Of a stretch of 64,000 nucleotides of DNA, positions 1 to 11,624 are shown piece by piece. The stretch spans positions 217,226,103-217,290,102 of the forward strand of contig CM061063.1 of assembly GCA_030762895.1 (NCBI GenBank). Reading direction: 5' to 3'. This DNA comes from Sophora flavescens (Eukaryota > Streptophyta > Magnoliopsida > Fabales > Fabaceae). The notes under the pieces were generated by a model. The model saw only the letters and a program-made list of their open reading frames with translations, had not been told where the DNA came from and did not search any database. A program made the position numbers and the translations under genes. Within the stretch, counting starts at the first letter, position 1; each line of letters opens with the position of its first letter.

Positions 1-260
1 TTGTTTATGAATGTTTTAAAATTATGAACAGGAATTTACTTATCTATTGAGTAAATGTGATTTTATTAAGTTTTGGTGGAATGCTGTTTTACCATGATAG
101 TGTATGTTCAACCTTGAGAAAATGCCCAAAGAATTTTATGTTTATACTTTGTTTTCAGGAAAAACATAGTAAATATTTTTTGAAAGTAACTAGCCGTTTT
201 ATTTTAATTTAAGTTTTTTTTCCGCACGTGTTCACCATGTAATGCCCAGGGGGTCTTACA
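1..260 (+). mobile_element. 3' end of left LTR, family A copy A1
   Basis: This stretch matches 6745-7000 base for base apart from scattered changes, and ends in the same way (TGCCC-AGGGGGT-TTACA) directly before an initiator-Met primer-binding site. It is therefore the last quarter kilobase of an LTR whose start lies outside the window. Family A is the long-LTR chromovirus-like family seen again at 3266, 12542, 26360 and 48253. Confidence 0.85.
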
Positions 261-264
261 TTAG

Positions 265-276
265 TGGTATCAGGGC
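265..276 (+). other. Primer-binding site, A1 left copy
   Basis: TGGTATCAGGGC differs by one base from the plant initiator-Met tRNA 3' complement TGGTATCAGAGC and starts four bases after the LTR end. Confidence 0.85.
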
Positions 277-745
277 TGGTCGAGTCTTTCGGGAATCTTG
301 GGGAATAGGTCCGTTATGTTTTTGTTGTGTGATCTTTGGTTGGACATTGTTTGAATTATTTCCTTGTCGAAGTAATGTGTGTTGGCTTATAAGTATCTGT
401 TTTCATGATGGGTTTCCACTGGTTTTGTCTTGTGGGAAACCATGACTCGTAAATTGTGCTTTGGTTCATGCGTACACATTCGGTTATCCTTTTGGATTGT
501 GTCAGACATTTGAATAGTATGCCTGTTATGGTAGATTTTCTAGGAATGTTCACTGAGAATGTCCTAAGTTTACCGCTTGCGAAGGATATTGAATTTTCGA
601 TCTAGTTTCTAGATTCGGTCCCATTTTTATCTCCTTGTGTAGGACGTCGCCTACAAAGTTAATCGAGTTAGACGACTCGATTCAACTGGAAGATCTGTGG
701 TCTAAGCAGTTTGTTAGACAAAGTGTGTTCTCATAGGCAGCACCA

Positions 746-943
746 ATGTTGTATGGAGGTTTGAGACTCCGCGTGGATTTCTGTCAACTCAAAAAAGTGA
801 TGATCAAGAACAAGTACTCTCTGCCGTGTATAGTTGTTCTGATAGATAAATTGCGAGGAGCTGTTGTCTACTCAAAGATCGACTTGAGGACGGGTTATCA
901 CCAGATTAGAGTGAGGACCTATCAAAGATTGTTGCACCGTTGA
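746..943 (+). pseudogene. pol: Reverse transcriptase fragment (Ty3/gypsy)
   Basis: The readable peptide contains RVDFCQLKKVMIKNKYSLP and then YSKIDLRTGYHQIRV. These correspond to the conserved RT blocks CVDYR-LN--T-K--YPLPRIDD and FSKIDLRSGYHQIR in family D at 9825-9960. The YVDD catalytic block that should follow is not recoverable, because the frame is lost by 943. It is a relic, part of the A1 internal region. Confidence 0.75.
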
Positions 944-2091
944 CTTAGTTTATGAGGAAAGACCAACCCTTCTCATGACTGGGAGACTGACTAAGTTTCC
1001 CTTGATCATGCACGATTTTGAGGAGAACACAGAAAACAACAACAAACCAGACTAAGCTTGTCTGGAAAGACCTTTGTGCTTGTTGGAACCAAGGCAAGCT
1101 GATTTGAATTTTTGACCTTAGGTGAGTGTCTCATGATTAAGAAACTCTTAAGTGTACTATTCAATCCTTTATGAACTTGTAGATTGACAATTGTCCCTCG
1201 AGTTCCTATGGTTGTATTAAACAATCACAGCGACCAATTTTGTACATGTCAAACTGACTTTTCTGACTTTGATTTGAAATCTATCAGGACTCATACATTG
1301 GCTATGCTAGTCTGTAAGCTCAATATACTATAATAGATTTCTTTGTATGTGAGAAGTTGTACTCACACTTCTAAATAACCCTCAGTGTATTATACATTTG
1401 AGTGGATTGATTTGATAGCATCCATAGGTCTGGATATTTTCACATTTCGTTGAAAAATTAGTTATGACTATTTCTCGAGTTGTAACACAGAGGGCTTCTT
1501 GATAATAGAAGTTTCTTGATGAAACTTACGCTAGTCACTTTTACTTTGGTAGATGTGACCTAGTCTAATTTTTGGTCAGACTGTTTCCCTTTTAAATCAT
1601 CGTTTTGTAAATTCCTTGTACTAATTGAATCCTCTTGAGGTTAGGAATTGTTCCTCTTTTGATTTCCTAATCCAATGGAAGTTCTTGTGAAAGAAGGAAC
1701 TTTAGTAAAGTCATGTTTTTAAGAATGTACAGGGCATTTGTACACTCACGAACCTATTAAAGAATCTTTTTACATAGTGAATATTCCTGTATCTTTCCGA
1801 TTGACAAAATTCTTCTATATTCTTTCTTGTGGAGGCAAGACCAAGAAATTTCCCTTCTTAAGAATTTGTTTTCGTAATCTTTAAGGTCAAGTCTTGTTGT
1901 AGTTCAATAGAACTTATATCTTTTGGATCAATTTTACCTTATATCTTTTTAAAAACGTCATTGATATATGAACTATCTCATAAGTCATGAGGATGGTTAT
2001 CTAATCCATATCATGATATCAGATTTAGTTAAGTGCAGAAAAAGATAACTTGAATGTTTAAGACCTCCCTTATTAGGATCATATCATCGCA

Positions 2092-2420
2092 ATGAGTTTT
2101 GTCGTGGGTTTATCGAGAACATTGAAGATTCTTGATTCGTTTCGAGTGATCGTGAGTAGGTTGACGAAGTCGACACCCTTCTTACCGGTTAAGATCCACT
2201 ATGCAATGGAGAAACTAAGTATGTTTCGATGGACTGATCAGACTTCATGGAGTATCTTCAAGCATCGTTTCATATGAAGATCAGAAACTTACCTCCCATT
2301 TTTGGCAAAGTCTGTATCAAGCTTTGAGCACCAAGTTGAGGGTAAGTTTAGTTTATCACCCTCGGTTCGATGGACAAGAAAGAAATGATCTAATCCTTAG
2401 AAGGTTGGCTGGGAATAAGT
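2092..2420 (+). pseudogene. pol: Integrase fragment (Ty3/gypsy)
   Basis: The start (SFVVGLSRT...VIVSRLTKSTPFLPV) matches the integrase core block MDFVSGLPRT...VVVDRLTKFVHFIPA seen at 11420. The first catalytic Asp (the D of MDF) reads Ser here. Near 2325-2390 a second piece, STKLRVSLVYHPRFDGQE, matches the later core block with the catalytic Glu (YHP--DGQ-E). Several frame changes separate the pieces. It is a non-functional relic. Confidence 0.7.
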
Positions 2421-3221
2421 GTAGTACCTAAATACGATCATCCCTAGTAGGGTTGACAAGAGATAAAAGGAGTTTTGGTTGAGGTGTAAATATGACTAGT
2501 AAGATGAGAATCTCTAGAATTAACATCAATAAGACGATTTCGGTAGATTCTATCATGATCGAGGCAGAGTATCGCTAAGGGAATCTTGAGTAATTGTCAA
2601 ATGTTTGTAGTTAAGATTGATTTTATGAGTTTGCAAAGTTCAAAAGAAAAATACCTATAGTAATTTCACCTAAGTGGATTTGAGCGAAAAAGATAAGCTC
2701 TTGTGTAATTTAAGTTTCTAGAGAAGTTCAAAGTTGATGAGTTAGATAATCCTACCCAGCGTGATTTCTTTTGATGTCAGTTTACCTTAAGAAGGGTTAT
2801 GGTGTTTTACTTCGAGACTTAAGATGTGTGATTTTGATATAATCTAGAATAGTGGACTACGCTCAAAGCAACTAAGACTACGATTTGATACCTTGAGTAG
2901 GAAGTTGATGCATGTTGCGGTAAAGTTAGTGTTGATCTTGGTGTTAGATGTGAGAGTTAGATATTGAAGAAGGTTTTCTAATGTACCAATATTGAGAAGA
3001 GAAGTGATTAAGTTTTGATTATGTTCTTCAAGTGTAATAGACTAAGGTGAAATTGTTGAGGATAATGGATATAATGTAGTGGTAGATAATTTTGAGGATA
3101 AATAGAACGACATAAGAATGGATTATGCTAAGGAGTTATTGAATAAGAGGAATGAAGCGACGAGGAATACAACTAGGATCTTGAAGTCAAGCTGCGATTA
3201 CAAGATCCTGTCGAGTTTCGA

Positions 3222-3265
3222 GTTTCTAAATTTCGAGGACGAAATTTTTTTAAGAAGGATAGTAT
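3222..3265 (+). other. Polypurine-tract region before A1 right LTR
   Basis: AAATTTCGAGGACGAAAT followed by T-rich and purine-rich sequence (AAGAAGGATAGT) precedes the LTR start. The same phrase occurs before the 3' LTR of the second A element at 26320-26359. It marks the usual plus-strand priming end in this Ty3/gypsy group. Confidence 0.7.
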
Positions 3266-4110
3266 TTTAACATCCCAGTTTTTACATATCTATTTATACT
3301 ATTTTATTGGAGTGATTGATTATCTGGATGTTTATTTTTGTTTATTTTTATGATGTTTAATTTGAGTAATTTTATTTACTTTTAAAATTATTTTATTTGG
3401 TGCGTTATCGCTGCCTTGTTGCAGTGTATGTACGCTTGCTAGACAATAATATTACGTTATTATCATTATTAGTATTTGTTTAGAAAAATATTTCAAATAG
3501 TATGATTGAAAGAAATTTATTTTCATATTTTACTCTATTTAATTTTAGATTTGAAAATATGTCAGTTTAAAATTAATCAGAGATTAATTTTGGATCATTG
3601 ATTTTCTTAGTTGACCAATTCAACCATCAATCACTATCCTATTTCAAACTTTGAAAATTTATATTTTTCCCTTATTACTTTTATATCCAAAGGTTAAAAA
3701 CCATTTTGTTTTTCAAACTCAATCTCAACCACTTATTTTTGTGCCTACCCACTAAGTAAATGAAAAATAAATAAAAGAAAAACCAAAACCCCTCCCTAGC
3801 CTCCGGCCATCGCTCGACAGCACCAAGGGTGGAGAAGCCGACTAGAAGCTCGTCCTCCTTATCCGCACTTTCTGGTTCATCTTGCTCCTCCGTTCGATGC
3901 TGGATCTCCGTCGTGACACCTCCATTTCCGGCCATCGTAGTGCTCAATTGAAGTATTTATTCGAATCTGCTCCTTCTCCATCTAAAACCGCAGCAAAAGC
4001 TTCCCATTTTGCACCTCCATCAATCACGTTTTGACGTCCTCCGCTTCTAACCATTACGCTGTCGCCGTCACCACCGCCTTAGGCCGCCATCGCAATGCAT
4101 CTTCCTTATC

Positions 4111-4120
4111 TTAGGTGAGT
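4111..4120 (+). other. Candidate splice donor in family A LTR
   Basis: TTAG/GTGAGT matches the plant donor consensus and closes a GC-rich leader-like stretch. The corresponding place in other A LTRs also reads AG/GT: 13466-13475, 27283-27292 and 49156-49165 (AATAG/GTGATT), and about 34840 on the minus strand (AAGAG/GTATAC). Use as a donor is inference. Confidence 0.4.
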
Positions 4121-4472
4121 GAATTTCATCTTTCCTTGTCCAGAATACAAAACCCCCAATTTTTGGAACCCTAACCCTAATTTCTAAATTAGAACTTAAA
4201 TCCCCAAATTGATGGTATTTCTTTTAATTTGAGTATGTCAATTTCAAATTCCCCATACTAATTGTTCGAATCCCCTTTAAATTCGGATTTTCCCAATTTC
4301 ACTCAAACCCTAATTTTTCATCTTACTCTAATCATGAAATTGATTTTGGTTAAGTACAATTGGGACTGTTAATTAGTGATTTCAAGGTCTCATTTTCCCT
4401 AAATTGTGTTAATGAAACCTATTTTGCCCAAACTGATTTTATTGAAAAATCAAATCTGTTTTAATAAATTTA

Positions 4473-4562
<90 letters not shown>
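4473..4562 (+). repeat. Compound microsatellite (ACAT)n(AC)n(AT)n
   Basis: A few ACAT units run into about 25 AC units and then about 11 AT units. It lies inside the A1 LTR. Confidence 0.97.
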
Positions 4563-5883
4563 TTCTTTGATTGTATGTGTTGTGGATGAAAATTGATTTT
4601 TATGTTTTTTGATTGTTGAATGTGCGTGGACGCTCTTCCTTTGATGTTGATCGTGGATGTGCTTGCTCGGGGAAAAGGATTTACATTTTTGGGAGCTGAC
4701 AGGAGCTTTCTGCACATGTTGCATGGTGTCAAACCAGAGCGTCAAGTCAGGTTGTCAGTAGGTGTTTAATCTTGCGAAGTTTCGTTGAGCAGTGAGTAAA
4801 CTGTGGAACCTGGAATGAATGATCTTTAGTTTTCTACTGTAGATAAGGAGAGTTTACCTGAGGGGTTTTGATAGTTACATGTTTAAAGTTTTGTTTGGGT
4901 ATGTTTGTATTCATGATGTTTGATGTTTGGTGAGAGTATGTTGTTTTACTTTACTGTCCGTAAATCAATGTTTATAAATGTCTATATGCTTATATGGAAT
5001 TATGTTATGTATGACTGGTTTGACTGAGAGCATGCATTGGTCATAGCTTGATAATGATGAATTCAGTTTTCTCAAGAGGAAGAGATTACGAAAACATAAA
5101 TAAAGGACTTTGTCGTTTGAAAAGTTAAGAATTTTAGAGAAGATTTGTAGATGAGTTGGGAATAAATTTTTAAAAAGTGAGTGTTAGTGAGGTAAAACAA
5201 TTAAAAGTAGAATTATCTTTATTTTTCCAAAATATTTCGAAAATGACAAGAAAGGCTCTTCAATGTTTTAATGTATTCAAGAAAAAGTTTGTAAAAGAAA
5301 AGCCTTTGATTTATGTAATATTTTATTCTAAATGAAATTTTTTTAGAAAATGACTTACAATGAACCTCTCGTTGGTAAATTTTATTGTTTAGTTAAGACA
5401 TTTTGAAAAGGATTTTAAGCGATTTGACGTTCTCCGAAATGAATTTTGAAAGGAAAAGGATTTCTGTAAAATGTTGTTTTAAAAGAGCGAAAATATTTCC
5501 GATGAACTTTGATAAGTTTCGGAGTTTTGTATTGGTATTTGTTGTTTAACATAACGAAAACGATGTTGAAAAAGAAAAGTGAACCTAGTAGCCGAGATGT
5601 CAGGATTCTTGTGTTCTGTGAGAAAAACACGTAGATCGTTGATCGTGTTGTCCATGGGGGTCTTATGTATTTTTATGTGATGTGGAGGACTTTGTGTCCC
5701 ATATCTGCGAACCTAGAACTGGTGCATCGGCTAGGATTTCATGATTGAGCACTCGGACTTCGTGTCTTGTGTTAAGTGTGAGTCGGCTTGATGCCTAAGT
5801 AAGAATAGTCGTGAGCTTTGGCCTCGACAAAGAAAGAATGAACAAAAAAGAAAAGTAACGAGAATAAATGTTTTACATGCACA

Positions 5884-5975
5884 GTTTGGCAGACGTGCCC
5901 TTGTTGGCCAGTGTACCATGTATTGTTGGACAATGTGCCATGTATTGTTGGCCAATGTGCCATGTATTATCGAGC
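5884..5975 (+). repeat. Short minisatellite in A1 LTR
   Basis: Four units of about 21 bases of the form TGTTGGCCAATGTGCCATGTAT. TGGC...GCCA forms a 4-base dyad in the best units. It sits about 1.0-1.1 kb before the LTR end, the place where other A LTRs carry the CTGGCTGCGTGCC-type array. Confidence 0.8.
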
Positions 5976-7000
5976 CACAATTCACAAAGGGTGAATTGAC
6001 AAATTGGATAGTTATTTACCAAAGAGATGTATTTGGGTCTAGGGACATCCATGTTCGAAAAATCCACAACGGCTAGGACTTTGCAACATCGAGTCGTGGA
6101 AATTTGACACCCTACCAGGATGTACTCAATAAAGAACTATTCAATATTATTTTAGGTGAGACATAATACCATAAAAAATTGGGGATTTGAAATGAAAGAT
6201 GTACCCAACGCGAAACAATTGTGATATAAGGATTATTACGGCCTATTTTACTTGACGAAGGGAAGTTAGGATCTCCGAAGAATAAATATCAAATTAGATG
6301 GTGAATGTTGAAGTGTCATGCATTTTTATAAATTGCGATGACTGTCGGTTATGAATCCCATTGTTTAGTACATTTTGTTTATTCTGAGAATTTATATGCT
6401 GTATATCTATGTTGTTATTTGTGTGTCGCGCATGTAGCTATTGTGATAAAACTCATATGTCGATATCTCACCCTTGCAATATATATGTGTGGTCCCGTGT
6501 CATACCTTGGTATGTGATCGTAGATGATGCTGAGGGGTCCTCTTCCCCACTCGGAGGAATTGGTTCCGACTTTTGAAGAAGGTTGAGTAACTGGAATAAC
6601 CATGGGGATCTTTTCTAGTAAGAGTCTCACAGTACGACCAGCTTAGTTATTAAGTCAATTTTATTTTGGCTATGGTCATAATTATCTGTATTATGACCCT
6701 GAGAGTCTTTTCTTGGATTACTGTTATGACTACGAATTCTATTTACCAATGTTTTAAAATTATGACCAGGAATTTACTTATCTCTTGAGTAAATGTGATT
6801 TTATTAAGTTTTGGTGGAATGTTGTTTTACCATGGTAATGTATGTTCAACCTTGCGAAAATGCCCAGAGAATTTTATTGTTATACTCTGCTTTCAGGTAA
6901 AACATAGTAAATATTTTCAGAAAGTAACCAGTCATTTTATTTTGAGTTAAGTTTTTTTTTTTGCACGTGTTCCCCTTGTAATGCCCAAGGGGGTGTTTCA

Positions 7001-7442
7001 TTAGTGGTATCAGAGCTGGTCGAGTTTTTCGGGAACCTTGGGGAATAGGTATGTTATGTTTTTGTTGTGTGATCTCTGGTTGGACATTATTTGAATTGTT
7101 TCCTTGTCAAAGCAATGTGTGTTGGCTTATTAGTATATGTTTTTCCTGATGGGTTTCCACTGGTTTTGTCTTGTGTGAAACCATGGCTCGTAAATTGTGC
7201 TTTGGTTCATATGTGACACATTCGGTTATCCTTTTGGATTGTGTCATACATTTGAATAGTATGCCTGTTAATGTAGATTTTTTGGGAATATTCACTGAGA
7301 ATGTCCCAAGTTTACCGCTTGCGAAGGATATTGAATTTTCGAACTATCTAGTTTCTAGATTCAATCCCATTTCTATCTCCTTGTCTAGGATGTCGCCTAC
7401 AAAGTTAATCAAGTTAGACGACTCGATGCAACTGGAAGATCA
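7001..7442 (+). mobile_element. Truncated internal start, family A copy A1
   Basis: It repeats 261-700 closely, including the primer-binding site, then breaks off at about 7442 where sequence of a different LTR begins. Only the untranslated leader is present. The ORF at 7171-7446 reads through this leader; its left-hand counterpart at 261-700 carries stops, so it is not taken as a gene. Confidence 0.8.
7005..7016 (+). other. Primer-binding site, A1 right copy
   Basis: TGGTATCAGAGC, an exact initiator-Met tRNA complement, four bases after the LTR end. Confidence 0.9.
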
Positions 7443-7892
7443 ATGATCATCTTATTTACTATCTCCATACCGATGTGTTTACATGTTTTCTTACTCCCCA
7501 TTTTCTCTGTTTATGTTTTGGCATGTATCTCTTTATGCAGAGGATGGTGAGCAGCCAGTGAAGGAGTGACTCTGAGGAGCCGCGACTCTAGTTAGGATTT
7601 TCAGTAGTTATAGTTGTTATTAGTTTAGTTGTTTCAGTTTGTATTCCGTGGATTTTATTCTGGAACAGTTATACCGGCTCTGTATGTGACATCGGGGTTG
7701 GGTTATGTTTATGCTTATGTTTTATGTTCTTTTTTTTTCCTTTTTAAAAACTATGTTTCTTTCCACATTGTTGAGACGTTACAATGTCGTGCTTTCTATC
7801 CAGTTTTGATTTTATGAAATAAATGCATGTTTTTATCTTACCTCTTTTATGTAAATGTTTTATAATTAACATGCGGGGTAGAGGGTGTCACA
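7443..7892 (+). mobile_element. Left-truncated 5' LTR of family D
   Basis: It ends GTAGAGGGTGTCACA and is followed by a primer-binding site and a gag-pol region of a different family from A. The LTR start (expected TGTGACACC) is missing because the sequence joins directly to the A1 leader at about 7442, a deletion junction. Confidence 0.75.
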
Positions 7893-7897
7893 TTTAG

Positions 7898-7909
7898 TGG
7901 TATCAGAGC
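7898..7909 (+). other. Primer-binding site, family D copy D1
   Basis: TGGTATCAGAGC, an exact initiator-Met tRNA complement, five bases after the LTR end. Confidence 0.92.
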
Positions 7910-8079
7910 AGGTATGTCCTATCAGACCGTGGTATGAGTCTGGTGTGAGTCTGTCGTGTGCTCATTTTTGAATTGTCTATGCTTGTTATAGACAACGGTG
8001 CTTATAGCTATGAGCCTATCACTTTTTCCTGCTTAAGTTCTCTGTATTTAATGGTTGTTTTGGACATGTGCAGGAACTC

Positions 8080-8835
8080 GTGGCAGGAAGAGGCAGAAAC
8101 GATCAGGCAATCACTGACGCATTGACACTCATTGCCAATGCGATAGGGCAAGTCCATAACAACAACAATGGAGGACCAGCTTAGTTTCATGGTCTTGACA
8201 AGTTCTAGCGGAATAATCTGCCATCTTTGAGAGGAGCTTATGACCCTGAGGGTGCTCTGTTGTGGATGAGGGAGACAGAGAAGATCTTCCGAGCCACGGA
8301 TTGCAATGATCAGTAGCGGGTCATCTTCGCCACATTTATTCTCACTGAGGCTGAACACTGGTGGGAGAACTGCCGTCAGAGGATGGTGACTGAGGGTACG
8401 ACGGTCACGTGGGCCGTTTTCAGAGAGAGGTTCTAAGAGAAGTATTTTCCTGCAGATGTCCGTGACAAGAAAGAGAAGAAATTATTGGCGCTGAAGCGGG
8501 GAAATATGTCAGTGAGAGAGTATGCGACAAAGTTCAAGGAGCTGGCTAGGTATTACACACCATATCAAGTCATGGTTGATGATTGTTCCAAGTGTGTAAA
8601 GTTTGAGAATGGCCTTCATCCGGAGATGAAGCAGGCGATCGGTTACAAGGAGATCAGAGTCTTCCCAACCTTGGTGAACAAGTGTAGGATCTTTGAGGAA
8701 ACCTACATGTCTAGAGTGGCCAGTTTCAGGAATTCGGATAGCCAGGGCGGCAAGAAGATTGAGCAGAAAGATAGCGGCAAGCAGCGTTACGCTCCAGCCA
8801 GCCGTGATTTCAAACAGAGTGGCACGAAGCCATAA
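8080..8835 (+). pseudogene. gag: Gag of family D (Tekay/Del-like), broken
   Basis: Gag builds the virus-like particle in which plant Ty3/gypsy RNA is copied. The frame opens at a GTG where ATG is expected (GTG-GCAGGAAGAGGC) and is broken by stops near 8182, 8206, 8314 and 8434. The core from 8485 is open for 116 codons and has the typical retrotransposon gag order: KRGNMSVREYATKFKELARY, then FENGLHPEMKQAIG and FEETYMSR. A likely splice acceptor (ATGTGCAG/G) lies at 8065-8073, just before the start. The zinc-knuckle part follows in another frame at 8888. Confidence 0.88.
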
Positions 8836-8887
8836 TTTCTTATGATAGGTCTAGGGGTGGGGTGGGAACTCTAATGCCCCTAGGCCC

Positions 8888-9193
8888 ATGAAGTGTGGCA
8901 AGTGTAGCGCACCAGATCACTTCACTACCCTATGCAAGGAATCAGACGTCATCTACTTTAGGTGTGGCAAGCCTGGCCACATCAGTCGGGATTATGGAGG
9001 AGCGAAGTCAGAACCTCCAAGTGCTAGCAAGAGTCAGCAGTCTCAGTCTAATCGACTGAAGACCACTGGGAGAGTCTTTACTCTTAGTGGAGCTGAGGCC
9101 TCCGAGTCTGAATACTTGATTCAAGGTATGTGCTTAATTGATGGAACTCCTTTACTAGGCCTAGAGTATCACATGATAGGGTCAAGAGTCTAA
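8888..9193 (+). pseudogene. gag: Gag zinc knuckles and protease start, family D
   Basis: In frame 2, shifted from the gag core. The first CCHC knuckle, CGKCSAPDHFTTLC, is intact. The second reads YFRCGKPGHISRDY: its first and last Cys are both Tyr, as expected from G-to-A changes in TGT or TGC. The peptide then runs through a linker (TTGRVFTLSGAEASESEYLIQG) into the protease start. The aspartic-protease active-site block (D-S-G-A) that should follow LIDGTPLL is deleted or scrambled. Confidence 0.85.
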
Positions 9194-9480
9194 ATTTTCA
9201 TGTTACCTTTCTTGAGTATGATTTGATTGTTTCCACGCCTACAAACAAGCCTGTTCTTACTTCTCATGCATGCAAGAACTGTCATATTACCATTAATGGT
9301 AGAACTTTTATTGTAAATATTGTATGCTTACCATTAAATTAGCTTGATGTTATTCTTGGCATCGACTGGTTATCTTCCAACAATGTCCATTTGAAGTGTT
9401 TTGATAAAACCATAGTTTTTGGAACTCCTGTGGAGTCTTAGGATCCTAGATTTCTCTCTCCCAACCAAGTTAAGTCTTCA
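9190..9480 (+). pseudogene. pol: Protease domain remnant, family D
   Basis: Read in frame 1, the segment gives VTFLEYDLIVSTPTNKPVLT, then HITINGRTFIVNI and DVILGIDWLSSNNVHLKCFDK. This is the second half of a Ty3/gypsy retropepsin; the ILG-DWL block is characteristic. Stops interrupt it near 9340 and 9439. The catalytic Asp half is missing upstream, so no active protease can be made. Confidence 0.8.
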
Positions 9481-10971
9481 ATGAAAGACGAGTCCCAAGT
9501 GTACATGATGTTGTCTTCCCTGGAAGTAGAGAGCCCTCCTGATGTCAGAAGTCTGCCCGTTGTGAGGGAATTTCTTGAAGTGTTCCAAGGGAATGTTTAT
9601 AACCTACCCTCTGAGAAAGATGTTGAGTTTACCATAGATTTAGTGCCTGGCACCGGGCCAATATCCATAGTGCCCTATAGAATGTCTCCTCTAGAGCTAG
9701 CCGAGTTGAAGAAACAAATAGATGATCTAATCCAGAAGCAGTTTATTAGGCCTAGCGTATCCCCATGGGGAGTGCCAGTGTTGCTAGTAAAGAAGAAGGA
9801 TGGCAGTATGAGGTTGTGTGTCGACTATCGACGGCTCATCAAGGTGATCATTAAGAATCGGTAACCCCTCCGTAGGATTGATGACCTTATGGACCAGTTG
9901 ATAGGAGCTTGTGTCTTCTCTAAGATAGATTTGAGGTCAGGGTACCATCAGATTCGGATTAAGTCTGAGGACATCCCGAAGATAGCGTTTAGGACATGTT
10001 ATGGTCACTATGAGTATTTGCTTATGCCCTTTGGTGTGACCAATGCTCCTGCTGTGTTCATGGACTACATGAACAAGACGTTTCACCCTTACTTGGATAA
10101 GTTTGTGGTGGTTTTCATAGATGACATCTTAGTGTACTCCAAGACCAAGGAGGAACATGAGGAACACTTGAGGGTTGTCTTGCAGACCCTTAAGGAAAAT
10201 CAGTTGTATGCTAAGTTGTCTAAGTATGAGTTTTGGTTAGAGGAGGTGAGCTTCTTAGGATATGTCATCTCTAAAGGAGGCATAGCCGTGGATCCGGCTA
10301 AGGTTGATACGGTGCTCCAGTGGGAAGCGCCAAAATCAGTGACCGAGATTAGGAGTTTCTTGGGTTTAGCAAGGTACTATAGGAGGTTCATAGAAGGTTT
10401 CTCTAAGATAGCTTTACCCTTAATCCGTCTCACCAAGAAGGGACAGTTGTTTGTGTGGGACTCTAAGTGTGAAGAGAGTTTCCAAACCCTTAAGGATAGG
10501 TTGACGTCAGGACCAGTGTTAGTTTTGCCAGATCCTAGTGAACTTTTCGTAGTTTACTACGATGCTTCGAAGCAAGGTTTAGGTGGTGTGTTGATGCAGA
10601 ATGGTAAGGTAGTAGCTTATGCTTCGAGGCAGTTTCAAACCCATGAGAAGAACTACCCTACCCATGACCTAGAATTAGGAGCTGTGGTGTTTGCCTTAAA
10701 GATTTGGAGGTGTTACCTTTATGGAGCGAGGTTTGAGGTCTTTAGCGATCATAAGAGTTTGAAGCACCTCTTTGATCAGAAGGAGTTGAATATGAGGCAA
10801 CGTAGGTGGATGGAGGTTTTAAAGTATTACGAGTTTGATCTAACCTACCACCCAGGAAAAGCCAAGGTAGCGGCAGATGGTTTAAGTAGGAAAACCTTGC
10901 ACGTCTTCGCTTTGACGGTTAGGGAGATGGATCTGATCGAGGAGTTCAGAGACTTGAGTTCAGAGACCTGA
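9481..10971 (+). pseudogene. pol: Reverse transcriptase and RNase H, family D copy D1
   Basis: This is the longest readable pol segment. A stop at 9862 (a Tyr position in the YPLPRIDD block) splits it into 127 and 360 codons of the same frame. RT motifs in order: VPVLLVKKKDGSMRLCVDYR, FSKIDLRSGYHQIR, LMPFGVTNAPAVFMDYMN and the catalytic VVFIDDILVYS (F-I-D-D box). The RT thumb (FLGYVISKGGIAVDP) follows. The RNase H part has VVYYDASKQGLGGVL, an ELGAVVFAL block, FSDHKSLKHLF and AADGLSRK, so its acidic residues are present. The lineage looks Tekay/Del-like (chromovirus) by overall similarity; I cannot place it by tree. Confidence 0.92.
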
Positions 10972-11014
10972 GTTTAGCTTGGGAGGTTACCCCTAAGAGC
11001 ATTAGGCTTTGAAC

Positions 11015-11624
11015 CTTGAAGGTTACCAACAGATTGATGGATCAAGTAAGAGAAGGCTAAAAGGTAGATAAGTTTCTCTTAGACCAGAGGGAGTTGCTTG
11101 CTCAGGGTGGGACCTTAGTTTTAAGGATGGAAGTGATGGGGTCTTGAGGTTTAAAGATAAAGTTTGTATACCAGATGTCCCAGAGCTTAGAAATTTGATC
11201 CTTGAAGAAGGACATAAGAGTGGGCTGAGTGTGCACCCAGGTGCCACTAAGATGTATAAGGACCTTAAGCGCATGTTTTGGTGGCCTAGGATGAAGAAGG
11301 ATGTCGCTGAGTTTGTGTATGCTTGTTTAGTATGCCAAAAGGCTAAGATAGAACACCATAAGCCATCAAGAAAGTTACAACCGTTAAGTATCCCAGAATG
11401 GAAATGAGATAGTATCTCCATGGATTTTGTGTCTGGACTCCCTAGGACACCAACTGGTTTTGAGGCGATATGGGTTGTTGTGGATAGATTGACTAAGTTT
11501 GTCCATTTTATCCCTGCAAACATCGAGTATCCCTTGGAAAAGTTGATCAGGTTGTACATCAAAGAGATAGTTAGGCTACATGGTGTACCCTCTATCATAG
11601 TGTCAGATAGAGACCCGAAGTTTA
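11015..11624 (+). pseudogene. pol: Integrase, N-terminal half, family D copy D1
   Basis: In frame 2, shifted from RT. The HHCC zinc domain is visible: GHKSGLSVHPGATK, then FWWPRMKKDV and ACLVCQKAK (two His, two Cys). The catalytic core begins MDFVSGLPRT (first Asp) and continues to IVSDRDPKF (second Asp). A TGA at about 11405 replaces a Trp codon. The gene stops abruptly at 11624 where a copia LTR begins. The missing second half, with the catalytic Glu, is found 25 kb away at 36876. Copy D2 breaks at the same residue. Confidence 0.9.

Larger units (their letters stand above)
261..3265 (+). mobile_element. Decayed internal region of family A copy A1
   Basis: This lies between a primer-binding site at 265-276 and a polypurine-type end at about 3225-3265. 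Only shreds of pol survive: an RT fragment near 746-943 and integrase fragments near 2092-2420. No gag is readable. The stretch around 1500-1620 resembles 26030-26170 in the internal region of the second A element, so both copies share a non-coding 3' internal segment. Reading frames are broken every few dozen codons, which points to an old insertion. Confidence 0.8.
3266..7000 (+). mobile_element. Full LTR, family A copy A1 (about 3.7 kb)
   Basis: It starts with a mutated TGTAACATCCC (here TTTAACATCCC) after the polypurine region and ends AAGGGGGTGTTTCA before a primer-binding site. It serves as the 3' LTR of 261-3265 and as the 5' LTR of 7001-7442, a shared-LTR tandem arrangement. Inside are a GC-rich, gene-leader-like stretch at 3780-4115 ending in a good splice-donor match, a microsatellite at 4473-4562 and a short minisatellite at 5884-5975. 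No protein is encoded; ORFs here are chance. Confidence 0.85.

Noticed and set aside
3681..3947. 88-codon minus-strand ORF in a GC-rich stretch
   Set aside because: Lies in the A1 LTR; other A LTRs lack this frame. The GC-rich stretch is better read as a leader-like part on the plus strand.
4439..4745. Minus-strand ORFs of 91-97 codons
   Set aside because: They read through the AC/AT microsatellite (poly Val-Cys and Ile-Tyr) inside an LTR.
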